42,706 bases of DNA, from positions 1-42,706 of the IMG/VR virus record IMGVR_UViG_3300020119_000141, one strand, 5' to 3'. This stretch comes from a virus. The notes beneath the pieces are model-generated. The model searched no databases. It had not been told where the DNA came from and worked only from the letters and a program-made list of their open reading frames with translations. Made by a program: the position numbers and the translations under genes. Within the stretch, counting starts at the first letter, position 1; each line of letters opens with the position of its first letter. This document shows positions 15,473 to 22,073 of this stretch, piece by piece.

Positions 15473-15636
15473 TTTTCAGGTGCCCAACCAAATTTCAGCC
15501 ATATTTCGTCACCCTTTCGCGCCACTTCCACGAGTGGCATGTCGTCTCCCTCGCAACCGCCCTGTCCAACGCAGTCGCCCCACACTTCGCGGTCCGGCAT
15601 TTCCAGCAATTTCTTGGCTAATTCGTGAGAGGTCAT
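15469..15636 (-). CDS. Small acidic hypothetical protein
   Basis: The product has 55 residues from the ATG at 15636, flanked by ATGA overlaps. The pattern SHELAKKLLEMPDREVW is common to many small phage proteins of unknown role. CVGQGGCEGDD gives a possible metal-binding Cys pair. It sits between a methyltransferase and a glycosyltransferase. Function unknown. Confidence 0.6.
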   Translation of the reverse strand: MTSHELAKKLLEMPDREVWGDCVGQGGCEGDDMPLVEVARKGDEIWLKFGWAPEK

Positions 15637-16289
15637 TTTCGCGACGGGTGATTGGAAAACCAGATGCGGCCAAACAGAACCCCGTGGTGCGGCAGCAATT
15701 CCTTCACCGCCTTTTCGACGCCCCATTCTGCCGGCCCGGTGTAGTCGTCGCCCGCGAGGAAGCCGTTCGGTCGGAGTGCCACCGCCGCCGCGCCTATCTC
15801 CCGCCGCACCGTCCATTCATCATGCGACGTGTCGAGGTAAACAAAATCAAACGCATTCGGCGTCTGGAACATGTAGTTCGCCGCATCCTGCTGAACAATG
15901 CTTGCCTGGGGCGCGTTCTTCCACGCCAGCGCCAAGGTCGGCGGCTCGCCGTATCCTGCCGCCTGCCACGACATCCCGCACTTCTCCTGCGGCCAATCCG
16001 CGCACGGCTTCCCGCTGAAAAGGTCCACGCCCGTAAACTTCACGTCCGTCCGCCCCGCCAGATTAGCCGCGTCCTCCAATAGCGCCAAGTCGAGCCCGTG
16101 ATACACTCCGCACACCAACACGTCTTTGATCGCTGGATCCTTCATCACCGCATCGAAAAACGCCAGATGCGCCGTCGTCGACCATCCGGCGATCCGCTCT
16201 TTGACGACCTTGAAACGGTCGTGCACGCGCGTGGAGATACCGACCTCCAGTGAGAAGGCGTTTGTGAAGTGTGCGACTGGATAGGTCAT
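15633..16289 (-). CDS. Class I SAM-dependent methyltransferase
   Basis: The product has 218 residues. VLVCGVYHGLDLALL (57-71) is the SAM-binding glycine loop, TGVDLFSG (86-93) the second strand, and FDFVYLDTSHDEW (147-159) with NGFLAGDDY the catalytic-face strands. This is the arrangement of the Methyltransf_24 type that modifies small molecules or sugars. Start and stop overlap neighbours by four bases. It is likely to act with the neighbouring transferases; the substrate is unknown. Confidence 0.75.
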   Translation of the reverse strand: MTYPVAHFTNAFSLEVGISTRVHDRFKVVKERIAGWSTTAHLAFFDAVMKDPAIKDVLVCGVYHGLDLALLEDAANLAGRTDVKFTGVDLFSGKPCADWPQEKCGMSWQAAGYGEPPTLALAWKNAPQASIVQQDAANYMFQTPNAFDFVYLDTSHDEWTVRREIGAAAVALRPNGFLAGDDYTGPAEWGVEKAVKELLPHHGVLFGRIWFSNHPSRK

Positions 16290-16501
16290 TTTCGCGCGCC
16301 GCTTTCGCGGATAATCGCAATGTCGGATTCCGTTTTGCGAAGGCGTTTCTTTGCCACCGCATCGCGCAGAGCGTCGGTGAGTTCGTCCGTCGTGAGTCCA
16401 AATTCTGCGGCGATCTTACTCATGCTTTCGGCGAGTTGTTCCAGCTTCCGCTTGCGTTCTTCTTCGCGGCTCTGGCCTGTAAAATAATCAATGACGCTCA
16501 C
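16286..16501 (-). CDS. Helical charged hypothetical protein
   Basis: The product has 71 residues when started at the GTG at 16501, which overlaps the previous stop as GTGA. An ATG at 16558 would add 19 residues but overlaps the upstream gene deeply. The sequence is strongly helical and charged (REEERKRKLEQLAES, then LTTDELTDALRDAVAKKRLRK). It could be a small coiled-coil partner of the adjacent enzymes. Not recognised. Confidence 0.55.
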   Translation of the reverse strand: MSVIDYFTGQSREEERKRKLEQLAESMSKIAAEFGLTTDELTDALRDAVAKKRLRKTESDIAIIRESGARK

Positions 16502-16692
16502 TTCGTCGTCCCTTCGGCTTTGGGTTTGTCCGGTTGTGTTAGATTTTGAGTGAGCCACATTGTCAGCGACTCGAAAGTCTCGAAAACAAACGGGGCAGAG
16601 GACGCCATCATGTCGCGATTTCCGTATGGGATTTCATCGCGCACCACGTAGCCGTTTTGCGCCGCTTCAATCGTGATTCGGTCTTTGCTCAT
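16498..16692 (-). CDS. Small hypothetical protein
   Basis: The product has 64 residues: ITIEAAQNGYVVRDE opens a short beta-alpha fold, and VFETFESLTMWLTQNL forms a helix. This layout is shared by many small phage proteins of unknown function. Start and stop overlap neighbours by ATGA and GTGA. It lies directly after the radical SAM gene. Confidence 0.6.
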   Translation of the reverse strand: MSKDRITIEAAQNGYVVRDEIPYGNRDMMASSAPFVFETFESLTMWLTQNLTQPDKPKAEGTTK

Positions 16693-18062
16693 TTGGTCAT
16701 CCCTTCGACTTTATGCACCCCGTCCGCGTCGCGCACAAACCCCGCCGCCAGCGCGCCTGGATACGCCTTCAACGCTTCGCCCTTCGCCAGCGTGTCGAGC
16801 GGCGTCCCTTCAATCGTGGCGGTGCCGCTCAGTTGATAGGTGTCGCACCACCCGTCGCGCTGGCAGGTATTCGCGAAATCAATCGTTGCCCGCTTCTCTT
16901 CTTCGGTCTCGCCGGGGAGTCCGACCGTCAGCGTCAGATGCACCGTCATGCCAATTGAGCGGAGCCACTTCGCTGTTTCCAGCGCCTTCGGCACCTCGAG
17001 CCGCTTGTTCACGATCTCCGTCACGACCCGCTGAGAAATGGACTCAATGCCGAGTTTCACGCCAAAGCATCCGGCGTCCTTCATCGCCTGCCAGACTTCG
17101 CGCGTGCTCGTGTCGGCCCGGCACATCGCGGACCACGGGAGCCCGATCCGCTTCATCACTTCGCAAATCGCGAGCGTGTGTTTGTCGGAAAGGTTGGCGG
17201 TATCATCGTCCAGATAAATTGAGCGCAACGGAGTCCCGCGGTCGAATGCCTTCTGCATCCGGTCACGGATGAAACCCTCCACCCATTCCGGCGAATAGAA
17301 GCGCACCGCCCGCGGCTGCGTCCCGTCCGGGTCGTTCCCGGTCATCGTCGCTGGCCATGCGCAGAAGCAACATTTATACGGACAGCCGCGCGAGGTCAGA
17401 AGTTGCAGATGCGGTGCCTGCTGTCCCTGCGGGCAGGCGTCCCAATAGTTGAGTGCGCACATCTCGTCGAACTTCGGGAACGGCAGCTTATGCAATTCCT
17501 CGCGCGTGAGCATCTGAAAGGGGAGCAGACCGTTCGCGCCTCGGATGAAATCCACGGCGTTCTTCTCGTATTCGCCCTGCAACCACGCAGAGATGACCGG
17601 ACCGTCAATGCCCCATTCGCAGTTCAGCGGAGTGTGCGGACCTACGCTCCATTCGTAGGCGGTTTTGGCTGTCGGTCCGGCCACCGCAATCCGCAGCATT
17701 GGCCGCATCTTTTTGAGGTAGCATAGCAACTCAAAATCGTGGCTCCAGCTCGCCGCGCCAGTTTCCAACACCACGCAATCCGGTTTCAGTTCGGCGAAGT
17801 AGCGGAAAAACGTCTGGTAGCTCTCCCCGCGCGCGATGCTGTCCCGCAGAATGACCGTGTGCTCGCCGTCCATGGCGCGCTCGGCGTAGGCTGCGGCAGA
17901 CTGTAGGAAGAATGGCGCCGGCAGATAGTGCCCGAACTGGAATCGGTCTGGCTGGTAGCCGCTCGGCATGGTGAAGGGCCAGCGGCTTCCGGCGCGGATA
18001 CCCCTGCGCAGTTGGCCGTTTTCCTGAGTCCACCACGGCGGATTTGTGAAAAGGATCGTCAT
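16689..18062 (-). CDS. Radical SAM enzyme with an N-terminal B12-binding-like domain
   Basis: The product has 457 residues from the ATG at 18062 (ATGA overlap). The N-terminal 200 residues begin MTILFTNPPWW and contain PDCVVLETG and LRIAVAGPT, the layout of B12-binding-like domains found before radical SAM cores. The cluster SRGCPYKCCFC gives C227-x3-C231-x2-C234, the 4Fe-4S ligands. GVKLGIESISQ and LTLTVGLPGETEEE are typical later core motifs. B12-radical SAM enzymes often methylate or rearrange unactivated carbons. Whether cobalamin is bound here is uncertain, since no DxHxxG motif was seen. Confidence 0.8.
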   Translation of the reverse strand: MTILFTNPPWWTQENGQLRRGIRAGSRWPFTMPSGYQPDRFQFGHYLPAPFFLQSAAAYAERAMDGEHTVILRDSIARGESYQTFFRYFAELKPDCVVLETGAASWSHDFELLCYLKKMRPMLRIAVAGPTAKTAYEWSVGPHTPLNCEWGIDGPVISAWLQGEYEKNAVDFIRGANGLLPFQMLTREELHKLPFPKFDEMCALNYWDACPQGQQAPHLQLLTSRGCPYKCCFCAWPATMTGNDPDGTQPRAVRFYSPEWVEGFIRDRMQKAFDRGTPLRSIYLDDDTANLSDKHTLAICEVMKRIGLPWSAMCRADTSTREVWQAMKDAGCFGVKLGIESISQRVVTEIVNKRLEVPKALETAKWLRSIGMTVHLTLTVGLPGETEEEKRATIDFANTCQRDGWCDTYQLSGTATIEGTPLDTLAKGEALKAYPGALAAGFVRDADGVHKVEGMTK

Positions 18063-18589
18063 TGAGAAATTCTTTCGAGCACCGTCAGCCCCCGGCAGTT
18101 GTTCCAGTGCGCGGCGATCCGCCACGTCCGGTTATTCTCCGCGAGGAAGGGGAACAGCGCCAGATTGATGCCCGGTTTGTCGTGCTCGCCCTTCGTGCCC
18201 CATTCGATCGTGTCGTGCATGATGATGAAGCGCCGCACACTCACATGATGCCGCAACTCGGCCCGCACCTGTTCCTCGTTGTGCGCCGAATCAATCATCA
18301 GGAGGTCGCACGGCGGGATTGATTCGAGTTTCGCCGTGTCCGCGCGCATGAAGCGCCAGAGGCTTTGCACTTCGGGCGGGCAATCGAATCCGTGATTCTC
18401 GATGTCGTAACTGAAAACCGCTGCACCGCCCGCGAGGAAAGCGGACGTCGTGTTTCCCGTGCGCGTGCCGAACTCCACCACCGTCGAGCACATCGCCGCA
18501 TATTTCCGCAGCGTCGGCAAATGCTCCGTGATGTCAGGATACGGCGCTTCGCCTCTCGCGCGCTGCTGGTAAAGTTCCTCGATGGTCAT
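18059..18589 (-). CDS. SAM methyltransferase, CmcI-like
   Basis: The product has 176 residues. STVVEFGTRTGNTTSAFL (35-52) is the glycine-rich SAM loop, FSYDIE the second strand, and CDLLMIDSAHNEEQV (93-107) with FIIMHDT the later strands. This order matches the cephalosporin hydroxylase/CmcI-type and related Methyltransf_24 proteins found in polysaccharide-modification clusters. It starts and ends by ATGA overlap and precedes the radical SAM gene. A sugar or glycan substrate is inferred from the cluster. Confidence 0.75.
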   Translation of the reverse strand: MTIEELYQQRARGEAPYPDITEHLPTLRKYAAMCSTVVEFGTRTGNTTSAFLAGGAAVFSYDIENHGFDCPPEVQSLWRFMRADTAKLESIPPCDLLMIDSAHNEEQVRAELRHHVSVRRFIIMHDTIEWGTKGEHDKPGINLALFPFLAENNRTWRIAAHWNNCRGLTVLERISQ

Positions 18590-18810
18590 TTTTCGATGGC
18601 TCCATACGAGCGCGTGTTGAGTTGGTGAACCACGGGCTCGCCGGCCGTCGTGATGATTTTCGTTTTCCCCATCACGCTAACGGAGACCGTGCGATTGTTC
18701 GCCCAGTTCTCGATCACGTCCGCCTGACTTCCCCCGATGGCCTTCGCCTGCTTTTTGATTATCTGCAAAGTCTGCTTTCTCAGGCGGCAGCAAAACGGGA
18801 TTTTTCTCAT
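18586..18810 (-). CDS. Ribbon-helix-helix-like protein
   Basis: The product has 74 residues from the ATG at 18810; an ATG at 18831 is an alternative. IPFCCRLRKQTLQIIKKQAKAIGGSQADVIENW reads as a beta strand followed by two helices (shown here in full only as positions 4-36), with the AKAIGGSQADVIENW turn typical of CopG-type ribbon-helix-helix DNA-binding proteins. The last 35 residues are beta-rich. It is the first gene of the modification cluster and could regulate it. The call is based on pattern, not a strict signature. Confidence 0.45.
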   Translation of the reverse strand: MRKIPFCCRLRKQTLQIIKKQAKAIGGSQADVIENWANNRTVSVSVMGKTKIITTAGEPVVHQLNTRSYGAIEK

Positions 18811-18860
18811 GCCGTCGGTGAATGCGCGCATGTATTGCGCAAAGCAAGACCAAAAAACCG

Positions 18861-19520
18861 TCAGAGTCCCAATTCCGTTTGCCGCGCCACCCGGTCCCGT
18901 TTGGCCAAATTCTCCGGCGCCCAGAGCGGTTGGAGATTCGTGTAATGGCATAAACGGTAAACATCGTTCATTGATTTCGCCGATGCTAGCGGCGTCGCGT
19001 GGTCAACGTGCCATGCCGTCCCGTAGTTCTCCCACGTCATGCCCGGTTTGAATCGCGCCTCAAGATACGCACGAACGAAACTCAGCGAGCACCCAAGAAT
19101 AGCTTTGGTTTCACGCGCTCTTTTCCCGCGGTTTCTCTTAATGGCAACCGCCAGCCGCGCGCGAAGCGACTTTTTCAAACGGCACATTGGATTTTCTTGC
19201 TCGCGGCGATACGCGCTGCGTTTCCATTCAGCTACTTTTTCCGGCTGCTCGCGCCTCTGTTTGGCGTGCCTGATTCGGGCCATTGCATTGACCTTAGCCC
19301 TGTTCTTTTCTCGCCATGCATTATCGTAGGCCCGCTTTTCTGTGTAATTGGTTTTAGGTCTGCGCCGCCATGCGGCCTTCCTTTTTTCAACATAGGCGGC
19401 GAATTTCTCATCTGTCAGCCATGACTCATAAGTTCCGTATGGCTTTACCTGATATGCCCAAAAAATCTTCCCGGTTACTGGATGCCTTTCCCCCTGTCGC
19501 CATTTTTTAACTACGTCCAT
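18861..19520 (-). CDS. HNH endonuclease (free-standing)
   Basis: The product has 219 residues from the ATG at 19520. Earlier in-frame starts would place a terminator hairpin inside the gene. The N-terminal 120 residues are very basic (Lys/Arg-rich, DNA-binding). The nuclease core is WHVDHATPLASAKSMNDVYRL, then HYTNLQPLWAPENLAKRD, giving the H-D-H / N / H pattern of HNH enzymes. The same core occurs in the protein at 27468-28328, so the two are related. Position between head genes and the modification cluster fits a homing-type insertion. Confidence 0.75.
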   Translation of the reverse strand: MDVVKKWRQGERHPVTGKIFWAYQVKPYGTYESWLTDEKFAAYVEKRKAAWRRRPKTNYTEKRAYDNAWREKNRAKVNAMARIRHAKQRREQPEKVAEWKRSAYRREQENPMCRLKKSLRARLAVAIKRNRGKRARETKAILGCSLSFVRAYLEARFKPGMTWENYGTAWHVDHATPLASAKSMNDVYRLCHYTNLQPLWAPENLAKRDRVARQTELGL

Positions 19521-19560
19521 TTTCGCAGGGTTTATTTTCTGCCGGGTGCGAGACTTGGGC

Positions 19561-19598
19561 AAACAAAAATGCCCCGCGCTTTTGACGGCGCGGGGCAT
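19561..19598 (-). terminator. Strong rho-independent terminator after the capsid genes
   Basis: ATGCCCCGCGC (19569-19579) pairs perfectly with GCGCGGGGCAT (19588-19598) over an 8-base loop. On the minus strand a T-rich run follows (TTTTTGTTT). It lies 25 bases after the stop of the probable capsid accessory gene and should separate high capsid expression from the HNH gene and modification cluster. Confidence 0.85.
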
Positions 19599-19622
19599 TC
19601 TCAGAGCACCTAACCCTGTGCG

Positions 19623-20018
19623 TTAAGCAGGATTATATTGTTTAATTCCAACGCCAACGACCGAGACCGGGAAGCTCGGCGAATTGGCCCCGCCAATGGT
19701 TCCATCGAGACGGATGTAGCGGTAGCCATCGCCCAACGCCCGCGGGTCGATGGTGACGGTCTGCACGCTGGTCGCATTCGCCTGCGTGTAGTTGATGTTT
19801 GCGGCAACCCAGTTGCCGTTGTCCGTCGACTTCTTGAACGCCAAATCGAGCGTCGGCGAAGTGCCGGCGGTCGCGTTGCCGATGTCGGCCCGGACAGGAA
19901 TCGCGCCCTCGTAACCGATGAGGTCAATCGAGGCGCCGTTGTAGTTGGCCGCAACTGCCACCGCGGGTTTGAACGCGAGGAAGGTGACGACATTCGGGAG
20001 ATCGTATGACTTAGGCAT
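19623..20018 (-). CDS. Probable capsid decoration/accessory protein
   Basis: The product has 131 residues from the ATG at 20018, preceded by AAGGAGA at a spacing suited to a Shine-Dalgarno site, the best one I saw in the window. The sequence is beta-rich (ASIDLIGYEGAIPVRADIG, then LGDGYRYIRLDGTIGG). Small beta proteins directly after the major capsid protein, before a strong terminator, are commonly decoration or stabilisation proteins. The family is not recognised; the role is inferred from order and expression signals. Confidence 0.6.
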   Translation of the reverse strand: MPKSYDLPNVVTFLAFKPAVAVAANYNGASIDLIGYEGAIPVRADIGNATAGTSPTLDLAFKKSTDNGNWVAANINYTQANATSVQTVTIDPRALGDGYRYIRLDGTIGGANSPSFPVSVVGVGIKQYNPA

Positions 20019-20040
20019 GGTAGTGTTCTCCTTGGTTGAG

Positions 20041-21858
20041 TTACTGGGCTCCCGAGTCCGTCGAGATGGCGAAGGAGGGCCAGTGGCGAACAATGAAGTC
20101 CGTCATTAGGTTCACCGTCACCACGACTTGGTTTTTCGCGGCCTGTGAGTAGGGGTCCACGACGATGTCGTAGCCGGCCCAATCGCAGAACATCGCCTGA
20201 CCCCACGCACCGAGGATCGTCCGGTTGGCATACGTGCCAGTGGTCGAAATCTGGTTCGTGATCGGGGTCGGGTAGCCGATGGACATTCCCTCGTCATTCG
20301 TGAGAAAGACGGGGTAGTTCGGAACCTGCGGGATGCTCTGCCACTTGGCGCGCACCGTCGGGTTCGTGAGCCACTGGATGGTCCCCAAGTCGGCGTTCGC
20401 CGTCTGAATCGCCGCCATGAATGCGAGCTGATTCGCCCGAGTCGCCTGAGTGCCCCACGTCAGCGACGTGATGTTGTTCCCGCCGCCCGTGGAATCGGTC
20501 GTCGGCCCGTTCAGGATGCCGCGCGGCTGCACGCCGCCCGTCCCCTGAATGCCGGCGAGATCCTTCGCCAGAGCGATGATGCGGACGTGGTCGTCGCGAA
20601 TCAGCGCCTCGACATCAAGCGTGGACTGCGCGAGCAGTTGCTTGTTGTAGGCCGTCTGCGCGGCGAGACGCTTCGGAGTCGCCATGACCTGCGCGAACGC
20701 CTGATTGCTTGCCGTCACCGTGCCGGCTTCGTCGAGCCAGTAGGCGGTTGCGGCGCCGCCCTGCCGCGGGATGGCGACGTTGCCTTGCAACCCGGAGAGC
20801 GTGCCCACCCCAAGGGAGGTCAGCAGCGCCCGGTTGCGCAGCAATTCGATGAAGGAACCTCCGAGAAAGTCCTCCGCGATGAGTGCGCCGGCCGACGTGA
20901 AGTTGTTGGCCAGCAAGTCGCGTTGCAACGACTTCCCATAAGCCGTCCACGCGAGGGATGGACTCACGCGGAGCATTGCGGCCATCAGCTCACGGTCGCC
21001 GTGCATGGCCACGTCGTGCGGCATGAAGAAGCCGTTTTGCTGCGGCTCGCGCTTGTAGAGCTTCGCGGAGGCTTCCGACGCCTCGCGCTCCAAGCCTTCG
21101 AGCGGCTGGAGATTCGCGATGCGGTTGATCGCGCGTTGCAGCGAATAACGCCGCCTTTCCGCGCGATTCATGCCGATGGTCGGTGGTGCCGCGATGGGCT
21201 CGGCGCGGGCGAACTCCGTCAGGCAGACGTGCGCGAAGGCGTCGCGGGTTTCGTTTTCCGCCAGCGCCTTGTTGATGCGCTCCTGCGGGACGTTGAACGC
21301 TTTTCCGAGAGAGATGATCTCCTGGATGCGGTTATCGGCAGGCGGCGCTTTGCGCTCCTGCGCTACGACCTCGGTTTTCTTCTCCTCGGTCTTGGTTTCG
21401 GTTTCGAGAGGCATGATGCGTGAATTGGTTTTGGTTTCTGTGCGCTCCTTGCTGCGCCCCACGCCGACGGAGTCATCGGCCGGGATGCTGACGAGGCTGA
21501 TTTCATAGGGCTCCCATTCCGTCACCCGGTAGCTGTCCCCAGCCTCCGAGTCCGTTTCCGCGAGCACCATGTTTTTGACGCGATACCCGACCGAGACCAG
21601 CGAGCGGATACCGTCGATCACGTCCTGAAAGATTTCCTGGGCGCGGGCACTTTTGGAGAAGCGCACGACTGCCCTGCATTTCCCGCCTTCGATTTTGGCC
21701 GACTCGACCACGCCGATTTGGTCGCGCGAGTTGTGGTCAAGGAGCAGAGCCCCGCCGTTGCGGAGCCGCTTCAAATCGCAAGCGGTTGACGAACACTCCA
21801 ACACTTCCGAGCCGAACCATCGCTCAACCGGCGTCTCCGAAGCGAACGACAGCGGCAC
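20041..21858 (-). CDS. Fused prohead protease and HK97-type major capsid protein
   Basis: The product has 605 residues, starting with GTG at 21858. Residues 1-145 resemble the HK97-type prohead protease: LLLDHNSRDQIGVV holds the catalytic His (H42) and IRSLVSVGYRV the Ser (probably S89), with YEISLVSIPADDSV following. Residues about 150-270 are charged and helical, like a scaffolding or delta domain. Residues about 290-605 are the capsid fold (GGSFIELLRNRALLTSLG, then GNVAIPRQGGAATAYWLDE, ending FIVRHWPSFAISTDSGAQ). Fusion of protease and shell is known in other phages. The start lies 12 bases after a 40-residue gene. Confidence 0.9.
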   Translation of the reverse strand: MPLSFASETPVERWFGSEVLECSSTACDLKRLRNGGALLLDHNSRDQIGVVESAKIEGGKCRAVVRFSKSARAQEIFQDVIDGIRSLVSVGYRVKNMVLAETDSEAGDSYRVTEWEPYEISLVSIPADDSVGVGRSKERTETKTNSRIMPLETETKTEEKKTEVVAQERKAPPADNRIQEIISLGKAFNVPQERINKALAENETRDAFAHVCLTEFARAEPIAAPPTIGMNRAERRRYSLQRAINRIANLQPLEGLEREASEASAKLYKREPQQNGFFMPHDVAMHGDRELMAAMLRVSPSLAWTAYGKSLQRDLLANNFTSAGALIAEDFLGGSFIELLRNRALLTSLGVGTLSGLQGNVAIPRQGGAATAYWLDEAGTVTASNQAFAQVMATPKRLAAQTAYNKQLLAQSTLDVEALIRDDHVRIIALAKDLAGIQGTGGVQPRGILNGPTTDSTGGGNNITSLTWGTQATRANQLAFMAAIQTANADLGTIQWLTNPTVRAKWQSIPQVPNYPVFLTNDEGMSIGYPTPITNQISTTGTYANRTILGAWGQAMFCDWAGYDIVVDPYSQAAKNQVVVTVNLMTDFIVRHWPSFAISTDSGAQ

Positions 21859-21870
21859 CGTCCGGGCTTT

Positions 21871-21993
21871 TTAGTCGATGTCCGCACGGACGAGATTGAA
21901 CTCGCGCGTGGCTTCCTGACTGCGCTTGTCGGCGAGGATGTCCGACAGAATCCGGGTCACTTCCTGCGCGGAACGCTTAGTGATAGTCGGCAT
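21871..21993 (-). CDS. Small helical protein before the capsid gene
   Basis: The product has 40 residues: MPTITKRSAQEVTRIL followed by a charged helix ending LVRADID. It is too short for common ORF cut-offs. It lies between the portal and the protease-capsid gene, directly downstream of two tandem stem-loops (21995-22029), and its stop is 12 bases before the capsid GTG. It may be a true head-assembly peptide or a leader peptide for the capsid gene. Confidence 0.5.
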   Translation of the reverse strand: MPTITKRSAQEVTRILSDILADKRSQEATREFNLVRADID

Positions 21994-21994
21994 T

Positions 21995-22029
21995 TTGGGT
22001 GTATGCACCCAATGGGTGATTGCACCCAA
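21995..22029 (-). promoter_or_regulatory. Two tandem stem-loops directly upstream of the capsid segment
   Basis: On the minus strand TTGGGTGCAATCACCCAT (22029-22012) is followed directly by TTGGGTGCATACACCCAA (22012-21995). Each is an inverted repeat GGGTG-N4-CACCC with a tetraloop; the second has a perfect 7-bp stem. The second ends one base before the ATG of the 40-residue gene. They could be a tandem operator, or an RNA element controlling translation of the following genes. Confidence 0.6.
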
Positions 22030-22038
22030 CGAAGCAAG

Positions 22039-22054
22039 CGGGAAAATCCCGATG
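22039..22054. promoter_or_regulatory. GGGAAATTTCCC-type element, copy B
   Basis: CGGGAAAATCCCGATG lies between the end of the portal gene (22074) and the twin stem-loops before the capsid segment. It shares the core and the flanking GATG with copies at 950 and 24665, and extended similarity with the one at 10965. Confidence 0.5.
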
Positions 22055-22073
22055 CCTTGTAAACGGGTCGGCC

